34,485 nucleotides of DNA from Catenulispora sp. MAP5-51 (lineage in GTDB: Bacteria > Actinomycetota > Actinomycetes > Streptomycetales > Catenulisporaceae): NCBI RefSeq assembly GCF_041261205.1, contig NZ_JBGCCH010000055.1, positions 1 to 34,485 on the forward strand. Reading direction: 5' to 3'. Every line of letters starts with the position of its first letter. Positions within the stretch are counted from its first letter, which is position 1. The translations under genes were made by a program, and so were the position numbers. Below the pieces are notes generated by a model that saw only the letters and a list, made by a program, of their open reading frames with translations, was not told the origin of the DNA and did no database searches. Shown here piece by piece: positions 15,943 through 25,217 of the stretch.

Positions 15943-16749
15943 TCAGTCCAACTCCGACCCGCTGGGCGCGACTATGACCCGCGTCCCGCTCTGCTCCAGC
16001 GCCCGCACCGCCTCCGGGTCCGCGCCCGAATCGGTGACGATCGCCGTGACCGCCGACAGCGGGCACACCCGCCCGACCGCGACCCGGCCGAGCTTGGCGC
16101 CGTCGGCGAGGACGTACACCGACTGGGCCTGGCCCAGAATCGCCTGTCGGACCGGGATCTCCTCCAGCTGGTCGCTGGTCACGCCGGCCTTCAGATGCAC
16201 GCCGGAGGCCGCGATGAACGCCCGGTCGGCGAAGAAGCGCTCGAAGAACTTCTCCGACCCCGGCCCCACGCAGGAAAGGTCGCCGCGCCGCACCTGCCCG
16301 CCGGCGAGGTGCACCTCGACGCCCTCGCGGCCGGCGAGTTCCGCGGCGGTGGGCAGGGCCACGCACAGTGCGCGGCCGCTGAAGGTGGCCGGGAGGGCGC
16401 GCGCCGTCTCGGCGACCGTGGTGCCCAGGTCGAAGACCAGGGTCTCGCCGGGCTCGACCAGGGCCGCGGCGGCCGCGGCGATGGCGCGCTTGGGGTCAAG
16501 GCGGGCGATGGCGCGCTCGTCGGCGCCGGGTTCCCAGCCTCGGGACTCCTGGGCGACGGCGCCGCCGTAGACGCGGCGCAGGATGCCGCGCTCCTCCAGG
16601 ACCTGCAGGTCGCGGCGGATGGTCTCGCCGGAGACCCCGTAACGCGCAGCCAGGTCCTCGACCCGGACCCGGGTGTCGCGGCGCAGCTGTGCGGCGATGC
16701 GCAGGCGGCGCTCCTCGGGGAGGACCGCGTCGAGCAGTTCTTCCTTCAT
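15943..16749 (-). CDS. DeoR-family transcriptional regulator
   Basis: 268 residues. The N-terminal DeoR helix-turn-helix covers about 12-65 (EERRLRIAAQLRRD, then VEDLAARYGVSGETIRRDLQ and LEERGILRRVYGGAV, the classical DeoR signature). The C-terminal sensor domain has the sugar-phosphate fold of DeoRC (FDLGTTVAETARAL, VALPTAAELA, LSCVGPGSEKFFERFFADRAF, VLADGAKLG). Family members usually repress sugar or amino-sugar genes and respond to a phosphorylated sugar. The start at ATG 16749 has GGAG 9 bases upstream. It is divergent from the peptide importer operon across 250 bases. With two BadF-type kinases downstream, an amino-sugar phosphate would be a logical effector; that is inference. Confidence 0.93.
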   Translation of the reverse strand: MKEELLDAVLPEERRLRIAAQLRRDTRVRVEDLAARYGVSGETIRRDLQVLEERGILRRVYGGAVAQESRGWEPGADERAIARLDPKRAIAAAAAALVEPGETLVFDLGTTVAETARALPATFSGRALCVALPTAAELAGREGVEVHLAGGQVRRGDLSCVGPGSEKFFERFFADRAFIAASGVHLKAGVTSDQLEEIPVRQAILGQAQSVYVLADGAKLGRVAVGRVCPLSAVTAIVTDSGADPEAVRALEQSGTRVIVAPSGSELD

Positions 16750-16893
16750 CGGTCGGGACTCCACAGCTGGCCGGGGCGGACGCGCGCGGTCGCACGCTGC
16801 CCTCAGCGTAGTGGGGTTCACGTCGGCTGGTGGGCCGAGATCCCCCATCAGCTGCGGAATATGTGGTTTCTTGGTCGAACAATGCGTGGACTC

Positions 16894-16922
16894 TTGACGA
16901 CTCCTCAAGGAATTGCCACACT
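16894..16922 (+). promoter_or_regulatory. Promoter of the importer-amidase operon
   Basis: TTGACG (16894-16899) and CACACT (16917-16922) are 17 bases apart, identical to the promoter at 14354. The expected start near 16929 leaves a leader of about 70 bases. The inverted element TGGTTTCTTG (16864-16873) lies upstream of the -35 and matches CAAGAAACCA near the other promoter. It is a candidate operator for the divergent DeoR-type regulator. Confidence 0.7.
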
Positions 16923-16999
16923 CGGCGCCACGGTGTCGCTGTTTGAGGCGTGAGACCACAACACCGCAAGGCACCACCCACACCGCTTGTGAGGACGCC

Positions 17000-18895
17000 A
17001 TGCCCATCCCCCTCCCCCGACGACGCGCGTTCGCCCTGGCGGCGGCCCTGGCCGGGGCGGCGGTGCTGAGCGCTCCGGCCGCGGCCGCCTCCGGGCCGGC
17101 CCACGCGCGCAGCACCCATAGTCAGACCATTGGTCAGACCTCGTACGCTCAGGCGGCGCCGGCCTCGGCGACCGGCAGCGGCAAGACCCTGACGGTCGCG
17201 ACCACCGGCAGCATCGACTCGCTGTCGCCGTTCCTGGCCCAGCGGGCGCTGCCCACCCAGATCCACCGCCTGATGTACGACTTCCTCACGAACTACGACG
17301 CCACCGACGACCACGCGATCGGCGCGCTGGCTGCTTCCTGGACCACCTCGCCCGACAAGCTGACCTGGACCTTCACCATCCGTGACGCGATGTTGTGGTC
17401 CGACGGCCAGCCGGTCACCGCCGACGACGTGGCCTGGACCTACAACCTGATGATGACCAACGCGGACGCGGCCAGCGCGAACGGGAACTTCGTCGCCAAC
17501 TTCGCCAAGGTGACCTCGGCCGGGAACCAGCTGGTCATCACCTTGAAGCAGCCGCAGTCCACGATGCTGGCGCTGGACATACCGATAGTGCCCAAGCACG
17601 TCTGGGCCTCGCACGTCGCCGACATCGGCAAGTTCAACAACGACACCCAGTTCCCGATCGTCGGCGACGGGCCCTTCATCCTCACCGGATACCAGAAGGA
17701 CCAGTACCTCACCCTGGACGCCAACCCGAACTACTGGCGCGGCAAGCCGGCCTTCGACCACCTGGTGTTCAAGTTCTACAAGGACGCCGACGCCGAGGTG
17801 GAGGCCCTGAAGAAGGGCGAGGTCGACTTCGTCAGCGGCCTGACCCCGGCGCAGTACGACGCCCTGAAGGGGCAGTCGGGAATCGTCACCAACAACGCCC
17901 AGGGCAAGCGGTTCTACGCGCTGGCCGTCAACCCCGGTGCGACCACCACCGGCGGGCAGGCGTTCGGCGACGGCAACCCGGCGCTGCAGAACCAGCAGTT
18001 CCGGCAGGCCCTGATGTACGCGATCGACACCAAGACGCTGGTCGCCAAGACCCTCGGCGGCTACGGCACGGTCGGCAGCGGCTACATCGCCCCGATCTTC
18101 GCCGCCTACCACTGGGCCCCCGACCCCTCCAGCGCCTACACCTACAACCCGGACAAGGCGAACCAGATGCTGGACGCCGCCGGGTACAAGAAGGGCTCCG
18201 ACGGGATGCGCACCACCCCCGACGGCAAGCCGCTGTCGCTGCGCATCATGGGTGAGAGCAACCGGTCCGACGACACCCAGAACGCCGCCTACATCGCCGA
18301 CTGGCTCAAGGCCGTCGGGATCGCCACCAGCACCCAGATCGTGGACCAGGGCAAGCTCGCCGACACCGAGACCGCCGGCACCTTCGACCTGGCCTTCGAC
18401 AGCTGGGGCGAGAACCCGGACCCGGACTACGTGCTGTCGATCCAGAAGTGCGACGGCCGGCCCACCGCCGCGGGCAAGTCCTTCGCCGGCGACGACTTCA
18501 TCTGCGACAAGAACTACGACGCCCTGTACCAGAAGCAGATCACCGAGTACGACCCGGCGACCCGGGCCGACGACGTCAAGCAGATGGAGCAGGCGCTCTA
18601 CAGCGACGCCTACATCAACGTCCTGTACTACGGGAACGTGCTGGAGGCCTACCGGTCCGACGTGATCGGCTCCATGGACAAGCAGCCGCAGCCCAACGGC
18701 CTGTACTGGGGCCAGGACGGCTACTGGGCCTTCTGGTCCGCCAAGCCCGCGTCCGCGGCGGCCGCGTCCTCCTCGTCGAGCTCGAACACCGGCCTGATCG
18801 CCGGCATCGTGATCGCGGTGGTGGTCGTGGTCGGCGGCGGCGGCCTGGTCCTGATGCGCCGGCGCCGCGGCGCGACCGCCGAGGAGCGTGAGTAA
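17000..18895 (+). CDS. Oligopeptide ABC importer, substrate-binding protein with C-terminal membrane anchor
   Basis: 631 residues of the SBP_bac_5 (OppA/DppA) family, which captures peptides outside the cell and delivers them to the permease. A signal sequence (PLPRRRAFALAAALAGAAVL) ends near AAAASG without a lipobox cysteine. The binding domain runs from about 55 to 585, with the family stretch SPDKLTWTFTIRDAMLWSDG and VTADDVAWTYNLM. A Ser/Ala linker is followed by one membrane helix (GLIAGIVIAVVVVVGGGG) and a basic tail MRRRRG at about 600-631. Anchoring is therefore through the C-terminus, not lipid. The start at ATG 17000 has GAGG upstream. It is the first gene of the operon, 5 bases before the permease. 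Confidence 0.95.
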   Translation: MPIPLPRRRAFALAAALAGAAVLSAPAAAASGPAHARSTHSQTIGQTSYAQAAPASATGSGKTLTVATTGSIDSLSPFLAQRALPTQIHRLMYDFLTNYDATDDHAIGALAASWTTSPDKLTWTFTIRDAMLWSDGQPVTADDVAWTYNLMMTNADAASANGNFVANFAKVTSAGNQLVITLKQPQSTMLALDIPIVPKHVWASHVADIGKFNNDTQFPIVGDGPFILTGYQKDQYLTLDANPNYWRGKPAFDHLVFKFYKDADAEVEALKKGEVDFVSGLTPAQYDALKGQSGIVTNNAQGKRFYALAVNPGATTTGGQAFGDGNPALQNQQFRQALMYAIDTKTLVAKTLGGYGTVGSGYIAPIFAAYHWAPDPSSAYTYNPDKANQMLDAAGYKKGSDGMRTTPDGKPLSLRIMGESNRSDDTQNAAYIADWLKAVGIATSTQIVDQGKLADTETAGTFDLAFDSWGENPDPDYVLSIQKCDGRPTAAGKSFAGDDFICDKNYDALYQKQITEYDPATRADDVKQMEQALYSDAYINVLYYGNVLEAYRSDVIGSMDKQPQPNGLYWGQDGYWAFWSAKPASAAAASSSSSSNTGLIAGIVIAVVVVVGGGGLVLMRRRRGATAEERE

Positions 18896-18900
18896 CGCCC

Positions 18901-19968
18901 GTGTCGGCCACCGTCTCCGCTCTGCCGGACCCCGCGACCGCGCCCCCTCCCCCCGGGGCCGTCGCGGCGGTCCGGCGGCGCGGGCCCGTCATCCCCCTGC
19001 GCTACGTCGTCGGCCGTGTCGTCGGCGCCCTGGTGAGCATGATCGCCGTGGTGTTCACCAGCTTCTTCCTGTTCCGCATCGTGCCCGGCGACCCGGTCCG
19101 GGCCATGACCCGGGGGCACCCGATCGGCGCCGCCCAGTTGGCCACGCTGCGCCACCAGTTCGGCATCGACAAGCCGCTGATATCGCAGTTCGGGGACTAC
19201 TCCTCCCGCGTCGCCCGGGGCGACCTGGGCACGTCCTACCAGTACAAGACCTCCGTCGCCGGCCTGATCGGCAGCCACGTGTGGGCCACGGTCTACCTGG
19301 TCGGCACCGCGACGCTGATCGCGGCGTTCCTGGGCCTGCGGATCGGGGTGCGCACGGCGTGGAAGCACGGCAGCCGCTCCGACCGCGCGCACACCAGCGT
19401 CGCGCTGGTGCTGTGGTCGATGCCGACCTTCTGGCTCGGGCTGATCCTGATCGTGGTGTTCGGCGTCGGCGTCGGGCCGATCCCGGGGCTGTTCCCGACC
19501 GGCGGGATGAGCTCGCCGGACGTGCACGGCCTGTTCCCCTCGATCTGGGACCACCTGCGGCACCTGGTCCTGCCGTGCCTGACGCTGGTCGCGGTGGTCT
19601 ACGCGCAGTACCTGCTGACCATGCGCGCCACGCTGCTGGAGGAGATCGGCGCCGACTACCTCACCACGGCGCGCGCCAAGGGCCTGCGCGAGGACGACGT
19701 GCGGCGCAAGCACGCCGTGCCGAACGCGATGCTGCCCGCCGTCACGCTGGTGTTCCTGAACCTGGGCACCGCGGTGTCCGGCTCGATCCTGACCGAGACC
19801 ATCTTCTCCTGGCCGGGCCTGGGCTCGCTGTTCTACGAGGCACTGAGCGTGCCGGACCTGCCGCTGCTGGAAGGGCTGTTCGTCTTCTTCTCGGTGGCGG
19901 TGATCGTCATGAACCTGCTGGCCGAACTGCTCTACCCGATCCTGGACCCAAGGGTGAGAACCGCGTGA
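18901..19968 (+). CDS. Oligopeptide ABC importer permease 1 (OppB-like)
   Basis: 355 residues. After a Pro/Ala-rich cytoplasmic N-terminus of about 30 residues comes a first membrane helix (VVGALVSMIAVVFTSFFLFRIVPGDPV, typical of DppB/OppB), then an extracellular segment and the five-helix permease domain. The EAA coupling loop is seen in GADYLTTARAKGLREDDVRRKHAVPNAMLP. The C-terminus ends LLYPILDPRVRT, as in the family. The start is GTG 18901, 5 bases after the binding-protein stop. It overlaps the next permease gene by 4 bases (GTGA), so translation is coupled. It forms the membrane channel with permease 2. Confidence 0.95.
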   Translation: MSATVSALPDPATAPPPPGAVAAVRRRGPVIPLRYVVGRVVGALVSMIAVVFTSFFLFRIVPGDPVRAMTRGHPIGAAQLATLRHQFGIDKPLISQFGDYSSRVARGDLGTSYQYKTSVAGLIGSHVWATVYLVGTATLIAAFLGLRIGVRTAWKHGSRSDRAHTSVALVLWSMPTFWLGLILIVVFGVGVGPIPGLFPTGGMSSPDVHGLFPSIWDHLRHLVLPCLTLVAVVYAQYLLTMRATLLEEIGADYLTTARAKGLREDDVRRKHAVPNAMLPAVTLVFLNLGTAVSGSILTETIFSWPGLGSLFYEALSVPDLPLLEGLFVFFSVAVIVMNLLAELLYPILDPRVRTA

Positions 19969-20804
19969 TCGCCGACTTCCGCCGCCAGCGGTCCGGGCTG
20001 GCAGGGCTGGCCCTCCTGCTGCTGACCGCCCTGGTGGCCCTGGCAGCCCCCTTGTTCATCACCGCCAAGGACATGTCGGCGGTGTTCGCGCCCGGCACGC
20101 CTCGGCAGGCCCCCTCCGGCCAGTACCTGCTCGGCACCGACGCCTACGGCCGCTCCATGGTGGACGTGACCATCTGGGGCGCCCGGATCTCGCTGACCGT
20201 GGGCCTGCTGGCCACGGCCCTGGCGGTGGGGATCGGGGCGCTGGTCGGCATCACCGCCGGACACTTCGGCGGCTGGCTCGACACGGTGCTGATCCGGATC
20301 ACCGACTGGTTCGTGGTGCTGCCGGTACTGGTGCTGGCCACCGCGCTGGCCTCGGTGCTGACCCCGGGGGTGAGCACGGTGGTGGTGGCGATCGGGGTGA
20401 CCGCGTGGCCGACCACGGCGCGGGTGGTGCGGGCGCAGACGCTGTCTGTGGAGTCGCGGCCCTACATCGAGCGGGCCAAGGCCCTGGGCGGCGGACACCT
20501 GCACGTGATGCGCCGGCACATCCTGCCCAACGTCATGCCCCTGATGCTGGCGCAGGCCACTCTGACGGTGTCCTCGGCGATCCTCACCGAGGCGACGCTG
20601 GCGTTCCTGGGCATGAGCGACCCGACGAAGGTGTCCTGGGGCACCACGCTGCAGCTGGCCCGCCAGGTCGGCGCGATCAGCGCCAACGACTGGTGGATCC
20701 TGCTGCCGCCGGGCGCCGCGATCGTCGCGGTGTCGCTGGCCTTCACCCTCGTCGGCCGGGCACTGGAGCAGGTGCTGAACCCGCGGCTTCAGGAGCGCAC
20801 ATGA
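19965..20804 (+). CDS. Oligopeptide ABC importer permease 2 (OppC-like)
   Basis: 279 residues. The N-terminal helix GLAGLALLLLTALVALAAPLF is followed by GQYLLGTDAYGRSMVDVTIWGARISL, the hallmark of OppC/DppC (LGTDxxGRD, here with S in place of D). The EAA loop is SRPYIERAKALGGGHLHVMRRHILPNVMP. The start is GTG 19965 in the GTGA overlap with permease 1, with GGGTGAG upstream; the longer open frame upstream is not protein-coding by family comparison. It overlaps the next gene by ATGA at 20801. Confidence 0.95.
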   Translation: MIADFRRQRSGLAGLALLLLTALVALAAPLFITAKDMSAVFAPGTPRQAPSGQYLLGTDAYGRSMVDVTIWGARISLTVGLLATALAVGIGALVGITAGHFGGWLDTVLIRITDWFVVLPVLVLATALASVLTPGVSTVVVAIGVTAWPTTARVVRAQTLSVESRPYIERAKALGGGHLHVMRRHILPNVMPLMLAQATLTVSSAILTEATLAFLGMSDPTKVSWGTTLQLARQVGAISANDWWILLPPGAAIVAVSLAFTLVGRALEQVLNPRLQERT

Positions 20805-21904
20805 CAGAGACCGAACAGACCGATCAGAGCCGGCAGAACAAGCCGAGCAAGCCGGGCGAGCTGAGTGAGCCGAGCAAGCTGAGCGAACAGAGCGCCGCGC
20901 CCGAGAACGACAACGAGGCGGCGCGCGCCGACGTGCTGCGCTTGGAAGACCTGCACGTCTCCTACAAGACGGCGGCCGGGCCCGTGCCCGCGGTGCGCGG
21001 CGTGGACCTCGCGCTGCCCGCCGGCGGCCGCCTGGGCCTGGCCGGGGAGTCCGGCTGCGGCAAGTCGACGCTGGCCGGCGCGGTCCTGCGGCTGCTGCCC
21101 AAGTCGGCGGAGGTGCGCGGCCGGATCCTGCTGGACGGCGAGGACGTCCAGGCCATGACCTGGGGCCGGCTGCGCGCGGTGCGCTGGGCCGAGGCCTCGA
21201 TCGTGTTCCAGGGCGCGATGCACTCGCTGAACCCGGTGCGCCGGGTCGGCGACCAGATCGCCGAGCCGATCCTGTTGCACGACAAGACGGTCGGCCGCGC
21301 GGCCGCCGACCGCCGGGTGGCGACCCTGCTGGACCAGGTCGGCCTGGTCGCGGCGCGCGCGTCGGCCTATCCGCACGAGCTGTCCGGCGGCCAGCGGCAG
21401 CGCGTGATGATCGCGATGGCGCTGGCCTGCTCGCCGCGCCTGATCGTGGCCGACGAGCCGACCACGGCGCTGGACGTGATGATCCAGGCGCAGATCCTGC
21501 GCCTGATCGGCGAACTGGTCGCCGAGCACGGCATCAGCCTGCTGATGATCAGCCACGACCTGGCGGTCCTGGCAGAGCACTGCGACCGGCTGGCGGTGAT
21601 GTACGCCGGCCGCATCGCCGAGCAGGGCCCGGCGGGCCAAGTGTTCACCGACGCCCGGCACCCCTACGGCCGCGCCCTGGCCGACGCCTTCCCGCGCATA
21701 GGCGACCCGGCCAGCCGCCGCGGCCCGCGCGGCCTGCCCGGCGACCCGCCGGACCCGGCGCGGCTGCCGCAGGGCTGCACGTTCGCACCGCGCTGCCCGA
21801 TCGCCGCCGAGGAGTGCCTGAGCGCCGAGCCGCCGCTGATCGCGGCCGGGGACGGCCGGCTGGCGGCGTGCGTGCGGATGGATGTTGCGCGGGAGGGGTT
21901 GTGA
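20801..21904 (+). CDS. Oligopeptide ABC importer ATPase 1 (OppD-like)
   Basis: 367 residues. A charged, repetitive N-terminal extension of about 45 residues ([18 protein letters not shown]) precedes the ATPase domain. Walker A is GESGCGKST, the Q-loop is in [10 protein letters not shown], the ABC signature is LSGGQRQRV, Walker B is [12 protein letters not shown], and the switch is ISHDL. The C-terminal oligopeptide-transporter domain has the cysteine cluster of [16 protein letters not shown], which in relatives binds an iron-sulfur cluster. ATP hydrolysis here powers import with ATPase 2. The start at ATG 20801 overlaps the permease stop and the end overlaps the next gene by GTGA. Confidence 0.95.
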   Translation: MTETEQTDQSRQNKPSKPGELSEPSKLSEQSAAPENDNEAARADVLRLEDLHVSYKTAAGPVPAVRGVDLALPAGGRLGLAGESGCGKSTLAGAVLRLLPKSAEVRGRILLDGEDVQAMTWGRLRAVRWAEASIVFQGAMHSLNPVRRVGDQIAEPILLHDKTVGRAAADRRVATLLDQVGLVAARASAYPHELSGGQRQRVMIAMALACSPRLIVADEPTTALDVMIQAQILRLIGELVAEHGISLLMISHDLAVLAEHCDRLAVMYAGRIAEQGPAGQVFTDARHPYGRALADAFPRIGDPASRRGPRGLPGDPPDPARLPQGCTFAPRCPIAAEECLSAEPPLIAAGDGRLAACVRMDVAREGL

Positions 21905-23112
21905 GCCCGGAGGTGGAGATGGAAGACACGGCGGCGGACAGGGCCGCGGCGCCCGAACGCGGCGTGCCCCGGCAGGAACCCGCGGCCGAGCAGGCGGCAC
22001 CTGTACCTGTACCTGTACCTGTACCCGTATCAGGGCTCGAAGACGGCGTGGTACCGGTGCTGTCGGTGCGCGACCTGTTCGTCGCCTTCCGATCCCGCCA
22101 CGGCCGAGGCCAGGCCCGCGCCGTCGACGGCGTCGATCTGGACATCGCCCCCGGCGAGATCGTCGCGCTGGTCGGGGAATCCGGCTGCGGCAAGTCCACC
22201 CTGGCGCGGGCGCTGACCGGTCTGGTCGTGCCGACCGCGGGCCGGGTGCTGCACGACGGCGTACCGGTGTCGTACAAGTCGCGCGCGTTGAAGGCTTATC
22301 GGCGCGGCGTGCAGCTGGTTCTGCAAGACCCGACCGGCGCGCTCAACCCGCGCCGCACGGTCTACGAAGCGGTCGCCGAAGGCCTGCGCATCCACGGGAA
22401 ATCGGCCCTCGGCGGCTTCCCCGACGAGAAGGCGAAGGTCGCCGACGCCCTGGCGCGCGCCGGCCTGCGCCCGCCGGAGCGTTTCTTCGACCTGCGTCCG
22501 CACCAGCTCTCCGGCGGCCAGCGGCAGCGCGTGGTGATCGCCGGGGCCCTGGTGCTGGATCCGCAGGTCCTGGTCGCCGACGAGCCGGTCGCCTCGCTGG
22601 ACGCCTCGGTGCGCGGGGAGATCCTGAAGCTGATGCTGGACCTGCGCGCCGGCACCGGGCTGTCCGCGCTGGTCGTCACCCACGACCTGGGCCTGGCGTG
22701 GAACATCGCCGACCGGGTCGCGGTGATGTACCTGGGGCGGATCGTGGAGACCGGCACGGTCGAGGAGGTCCTCACCGCGCCGCAGCACCCGTACACCAAG
22801 GCCCTGCTGTCGGTGGTCGCCGAGTCCGGCGAGGATCCGGTGATCCTGACCGGCGAGACCCCGGACTCCGCCGCCATCCCGGCCGGCTGCCGCTTCCATC
22901 CGCGCTGCCCGCTGGTCGCCTCGGGCCAGGCCGAACAGCTCGGCATCGCGGCCCGGTGCCGGACCGAGGACCCCAAGCCGCTGCCCGCCTCGGGCCGGCA
23001 CGCCGCCTGCCACGCCGCGAACCTGCTCGGCGTCGCTGCACCAGAGGTACCAGACATGCCAGACGCACCACAGAACGCTCCCACCCCCTCCGATGTCGAA
23101 GGAGCCCAATGA
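21901..23112 (+). CDS. Oligopeptide ABC importer ATPase 2 (OppF-like)
   Basis: 403 residues. The N-terminus has a Val-Pro repeat (PVPVPVPVPV) encoded by four tandem CTGTAC hexamers at 22001-22024. The ATPase domain has Walker [11 protein letters not shown]-loop LQDPTGALNPR, signature [11 protein letters not shown], Walker B VLVADEPVASLD and switch VTHDLG. The C-terminal domain has the cysteine cluster CRFHPRCPLV and a final CHA. The start at GTG 21901 lies in a 4-base overlap and has GGGAGGGG upstream; ATG 21919 is an alternative. The stop overlaps the amidase start (ATGA), so a wall hydrolase is translationally coupled to the importer. Confidence 0.94.
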   Translation: MSPEVEMEDTAADRAAAPERGVPRQEPAAEQAAPVPVPVPVPVSGLEDGVVPVLSVRDLFVAFRSRHGRGQARAVDGVDLDIAPGEIVALVGESGCGKSTLARALTGLVVPTAGRVLHDGVPVSYKSRALKAYRRGVQLVLQDPTGALNPRRTVYEAVAEGLRIHGKSALGGFPDEKAKVADALARAGLRPPERFFDLRPHQLSGGQRQRVVIAGALVLDPQVLVADEPVASLDASVRGEILKLMLDLRAGTGLSALVVTHDLGLAWNIADRVAVMYLGRIVETGTVEEVLTAPQHPYTKALLSVVAESGEDPVILTGETPDSAAIPAGCRFHPRCPLVASGQAEQLGIAARCRTEDPKPLPASGRHAACHAANLLGVAAPEVPDMPDAPQNAPTPSDVEGAQ

Positions 23113-25217
23113 GACGCCCCCAAAGACGCCTCCGCAGGCGCAGAGCCCTGATACCTGTGGTCGCCTCCGCGCTGATCGCGGCGACCGCGGCGTTCGTGCC
23201 GGCCGCGCACAGCGCCGCGGCCATCGGCACCCCGGCCGGTCCCTCCACCCCGGCCGACCCCGGCTCGCGCCAGGCCGCGTTCGCGGCGGCCTCGGCGGAG
23301 TTCGGGGTGCCGCTGCCGGTCCTGATGTCCGTGTCGTACAACGAGTCGCTGTGGGAGGCGCACGGCGGCAAGCCGAGCTTCTCGGCCGGCTACGGCCCGA
23401 TGAACCTCACGAACCTGACCCAGGCCGAACTCAACTCGGCGGGCTTCACCAGCACCTTCCGCACCCCGGACCTGCTCAACGCGCCGGCTCTGCACACCGC
23501 CGCCAAGGCCGCCGCCCTGGCCGGGATCGACCTGGCCACGGCCGAGACCAACGACGTGCAGAACATCCGCGCCGGCGCCGCGCTGCTGGCGTCGTACGAG
23601 AAGCAGTTCGACCACGGCGTACTGCCTCCGGCCATGAACCTGAACGCCTGGACCGTCGGCGTGGCCCGCTATGCCGAGGCCTCGGAGACCAAGGTCGCGC
23701 AGGTCTTCGCCGACGACGTGTTCACCAACATCCGCACCGGCCAGTCCGCGACCACGCAGGACGGCCAGACGCTGTCGCTGGCCTCGCAGCCGTGGGCCTA
23801 CGACGACCCGGCCGCGGCCAAGAAGCTGGGCCTGGTCAGCGTGGTCCCGCCGGCCGACCCGGTGCACGACCCGTCGCTGCTGACCGCCCCGGAGTGCCCG
23901 GCGGACCTGGACTGCAGCTACTCCCCCGACGGCTTCTTCCAGCTCGACCCCAACGACAAGTCGAACTACGGCGGGCACGACCCGGCGAACCGTCCGGCGA
24001 CCACGGACATCCGCTACATCACGCTGCACGACAACGAGGAGACCAACGACGGGACGCTGTGGCTGTTCCACGACCCCTCGTACCAGGCCTCGGCGAACTA
24101 CGAGGTGCGCTCCGAGGACGGCCACGTCACCCAGATGATGCCGGACGAGGACATCGCCTGGGACAGCGCGAACGAGTCCTTCTACCAGCACTCGATCGGC
24201 ATCGAGCAGGAAGGCTACGCGCTGGACGGGGCCACCTGGTACAGCGAGCAGATGTACCACTCGACGGCCACGCTGGTGCGCTACCTGGCGGCGAAGTACG
24301 ACATCCCGCTGGACCGGCAGCACATCCTGGGGCACGACAACATCCCCGGCAGCAGCGACAGCCGGATCGCCTCGCAGCACTGGGACCCGGGACCGTACTG
24401 GAACTGGTCGCACTTCATGGACCTGCTCGGCCAGCCGATCCACGCCGACGCCCCGCCGACGTCCAACGTCGTGGCGATCAACCCGGTGTTCCAGCTCAAC
24501 CAGCAGGTGGTCTCCGGCTGCCAGAACATCCAGGACCTGACGCCGTACCCGGGGCCGTACCACGGCGCGGAATGGCCGAACCTGAACGGGCCCTGCCCGG
24601 CGAGCTACTACATCAACATGCCCAAGCAGCCGACGAACTTCGTATGGCTGCGCACGGCGCCCAGTGACAGCGCACCGCTGCTGTCGGACCCGTATCTGCA
24701 CTCCGACGGCTCGGCCGGCACCACCGAGGCCGACGACTGGGGCGACCAGGCCAGCACCGGGCAGGAGTTCGTGGTGGCCGACCGGGCGCCCGGAGGCTGG
24801 ATCGCGATCTGGTTCGCCGGCCAGAAGGCCTGGTTCCACAACGACTTCGGGCCGCTGACCGCCGCGCCGGTCAAGGCGCTGACGGTGGTGCCGAAGGCGG
24901 GCAAGACCAGCGTGCCGATCTACACCGAGTCCTTCCCGGAGGCCTCGGCGTACCCGGCGGCGTTCACGTCCTGGTACGGCGGCATCCCGCGCTCGCAGCG
25001 GATCGCCTCGAAGTACACGCTGACGCCGGGGCAGGCCTACGTGACCGACGGGAAGCCGCTGCAGAGCGACTGGTTCAACGCCTTCAACATCGACGGGTCG
25101 GCGTTCATGGACCAGACCGACTTCAAGGGCACGACGCAGTACTACCTGATCACGTACAACCACCGGATGGCGTTCGTGAACGCCGCCGATGTGGATGTGG
25201 TGCCCTCGACGTCCTGA
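23109..25217 (+). CDS. Secreted two-domain N-acetylmuramoyl-L-alanine amidase, last gene of the importer operon
   Basis: 702 residues. The signal peptide has six arginines or more, then LIPVVASALIAATAAFVPAA. A lysozyme/transglycosylase-like domain (about 50-215) has VLMSVSYNESLWEAHGGK and GYGPMNLTNLT, with the Glu of YNES as candidate catalytic residue. Amidase_2 (about 295-450) has His in TLHDNEE, His in ILGHDNIPG and Asp in HWDPGPYW. The C-terminal part is SH3-like and ends with YNHRMAFVNAADVDVV, matching the paralogue at 12432. It would cut both glycan and stem peptide bonds if both domains are active. ATG 23109 overlaps the ATPase 2 stop. The stop sits in CGTCC-TGA-GGACG. Confidence 0.94.
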   Translation: MRRPQRRLRRRRALIPVVASALIAATAAFVPAAHSAAAIGTPAGPSTPADPGSRQAAFAAASAEFGVPLPVLMSVSYNESLWEAHGGKPSFSAGYGPMNLTNLTQAELNSAGFTSTFRTPDLLNAPALHTAAKAAALAGIDLATAETNDVQNIRAGAALLASYEKQFDHGVLPPAMNLNAWTVGVARYAEASETKVAQVFADDVFTNIRTGQSATTQDGQTLSLASQPWAYDDPAAAKKLGLVSVVPPADPVHDPSLLTAPECPADLDCSYSPDGFFQLDPNDKSNYGGHDPANRPATTDIRYITLHDNEETNDGTLWLFHDPSYQASANYEVRSEDGHVTQMMPDEDIAWDSANESFYQHSIGIEQEGYALDGATWYSEQMYHSTATLVRYLAAKYDIPLDRQHILGHDNIPGSSDSRIASQHWDPGPYWNWSHFMDLLGQPIHADAPPTSNVVAINPVFQLNQQVVSGCQNIQDLTPYPGPYHGAEWPNLNGPCPASYYINMPKQPTNFVWLRTAPSDSAPLLSDPYLHSDGSAGTTEADDWGDQASTGQEFVVADRAPGGWIAIWFAGQKAWFHNDFGPLTAAPVKALTVVPKAGKTSVPIYTESFPEASAYPAAFTSWYGGIPRSQRIASKYTLTPGQAYVTDGKPLQSDWFNAFNIDGSAFMDQTDFKGTTQYYLITYNHRMAFVNAADVDVVPSTS

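Noticed and set aside
15940-15952. The same GCGTCAGTCCAAC seen at the LuxR-type gene end also occurs at the DeoR-type gene end
   Set aside because: Both genes end in Leu-Asp-stop, which fixes most of the sequence, and the flanks do not match. It is probably coincidence.
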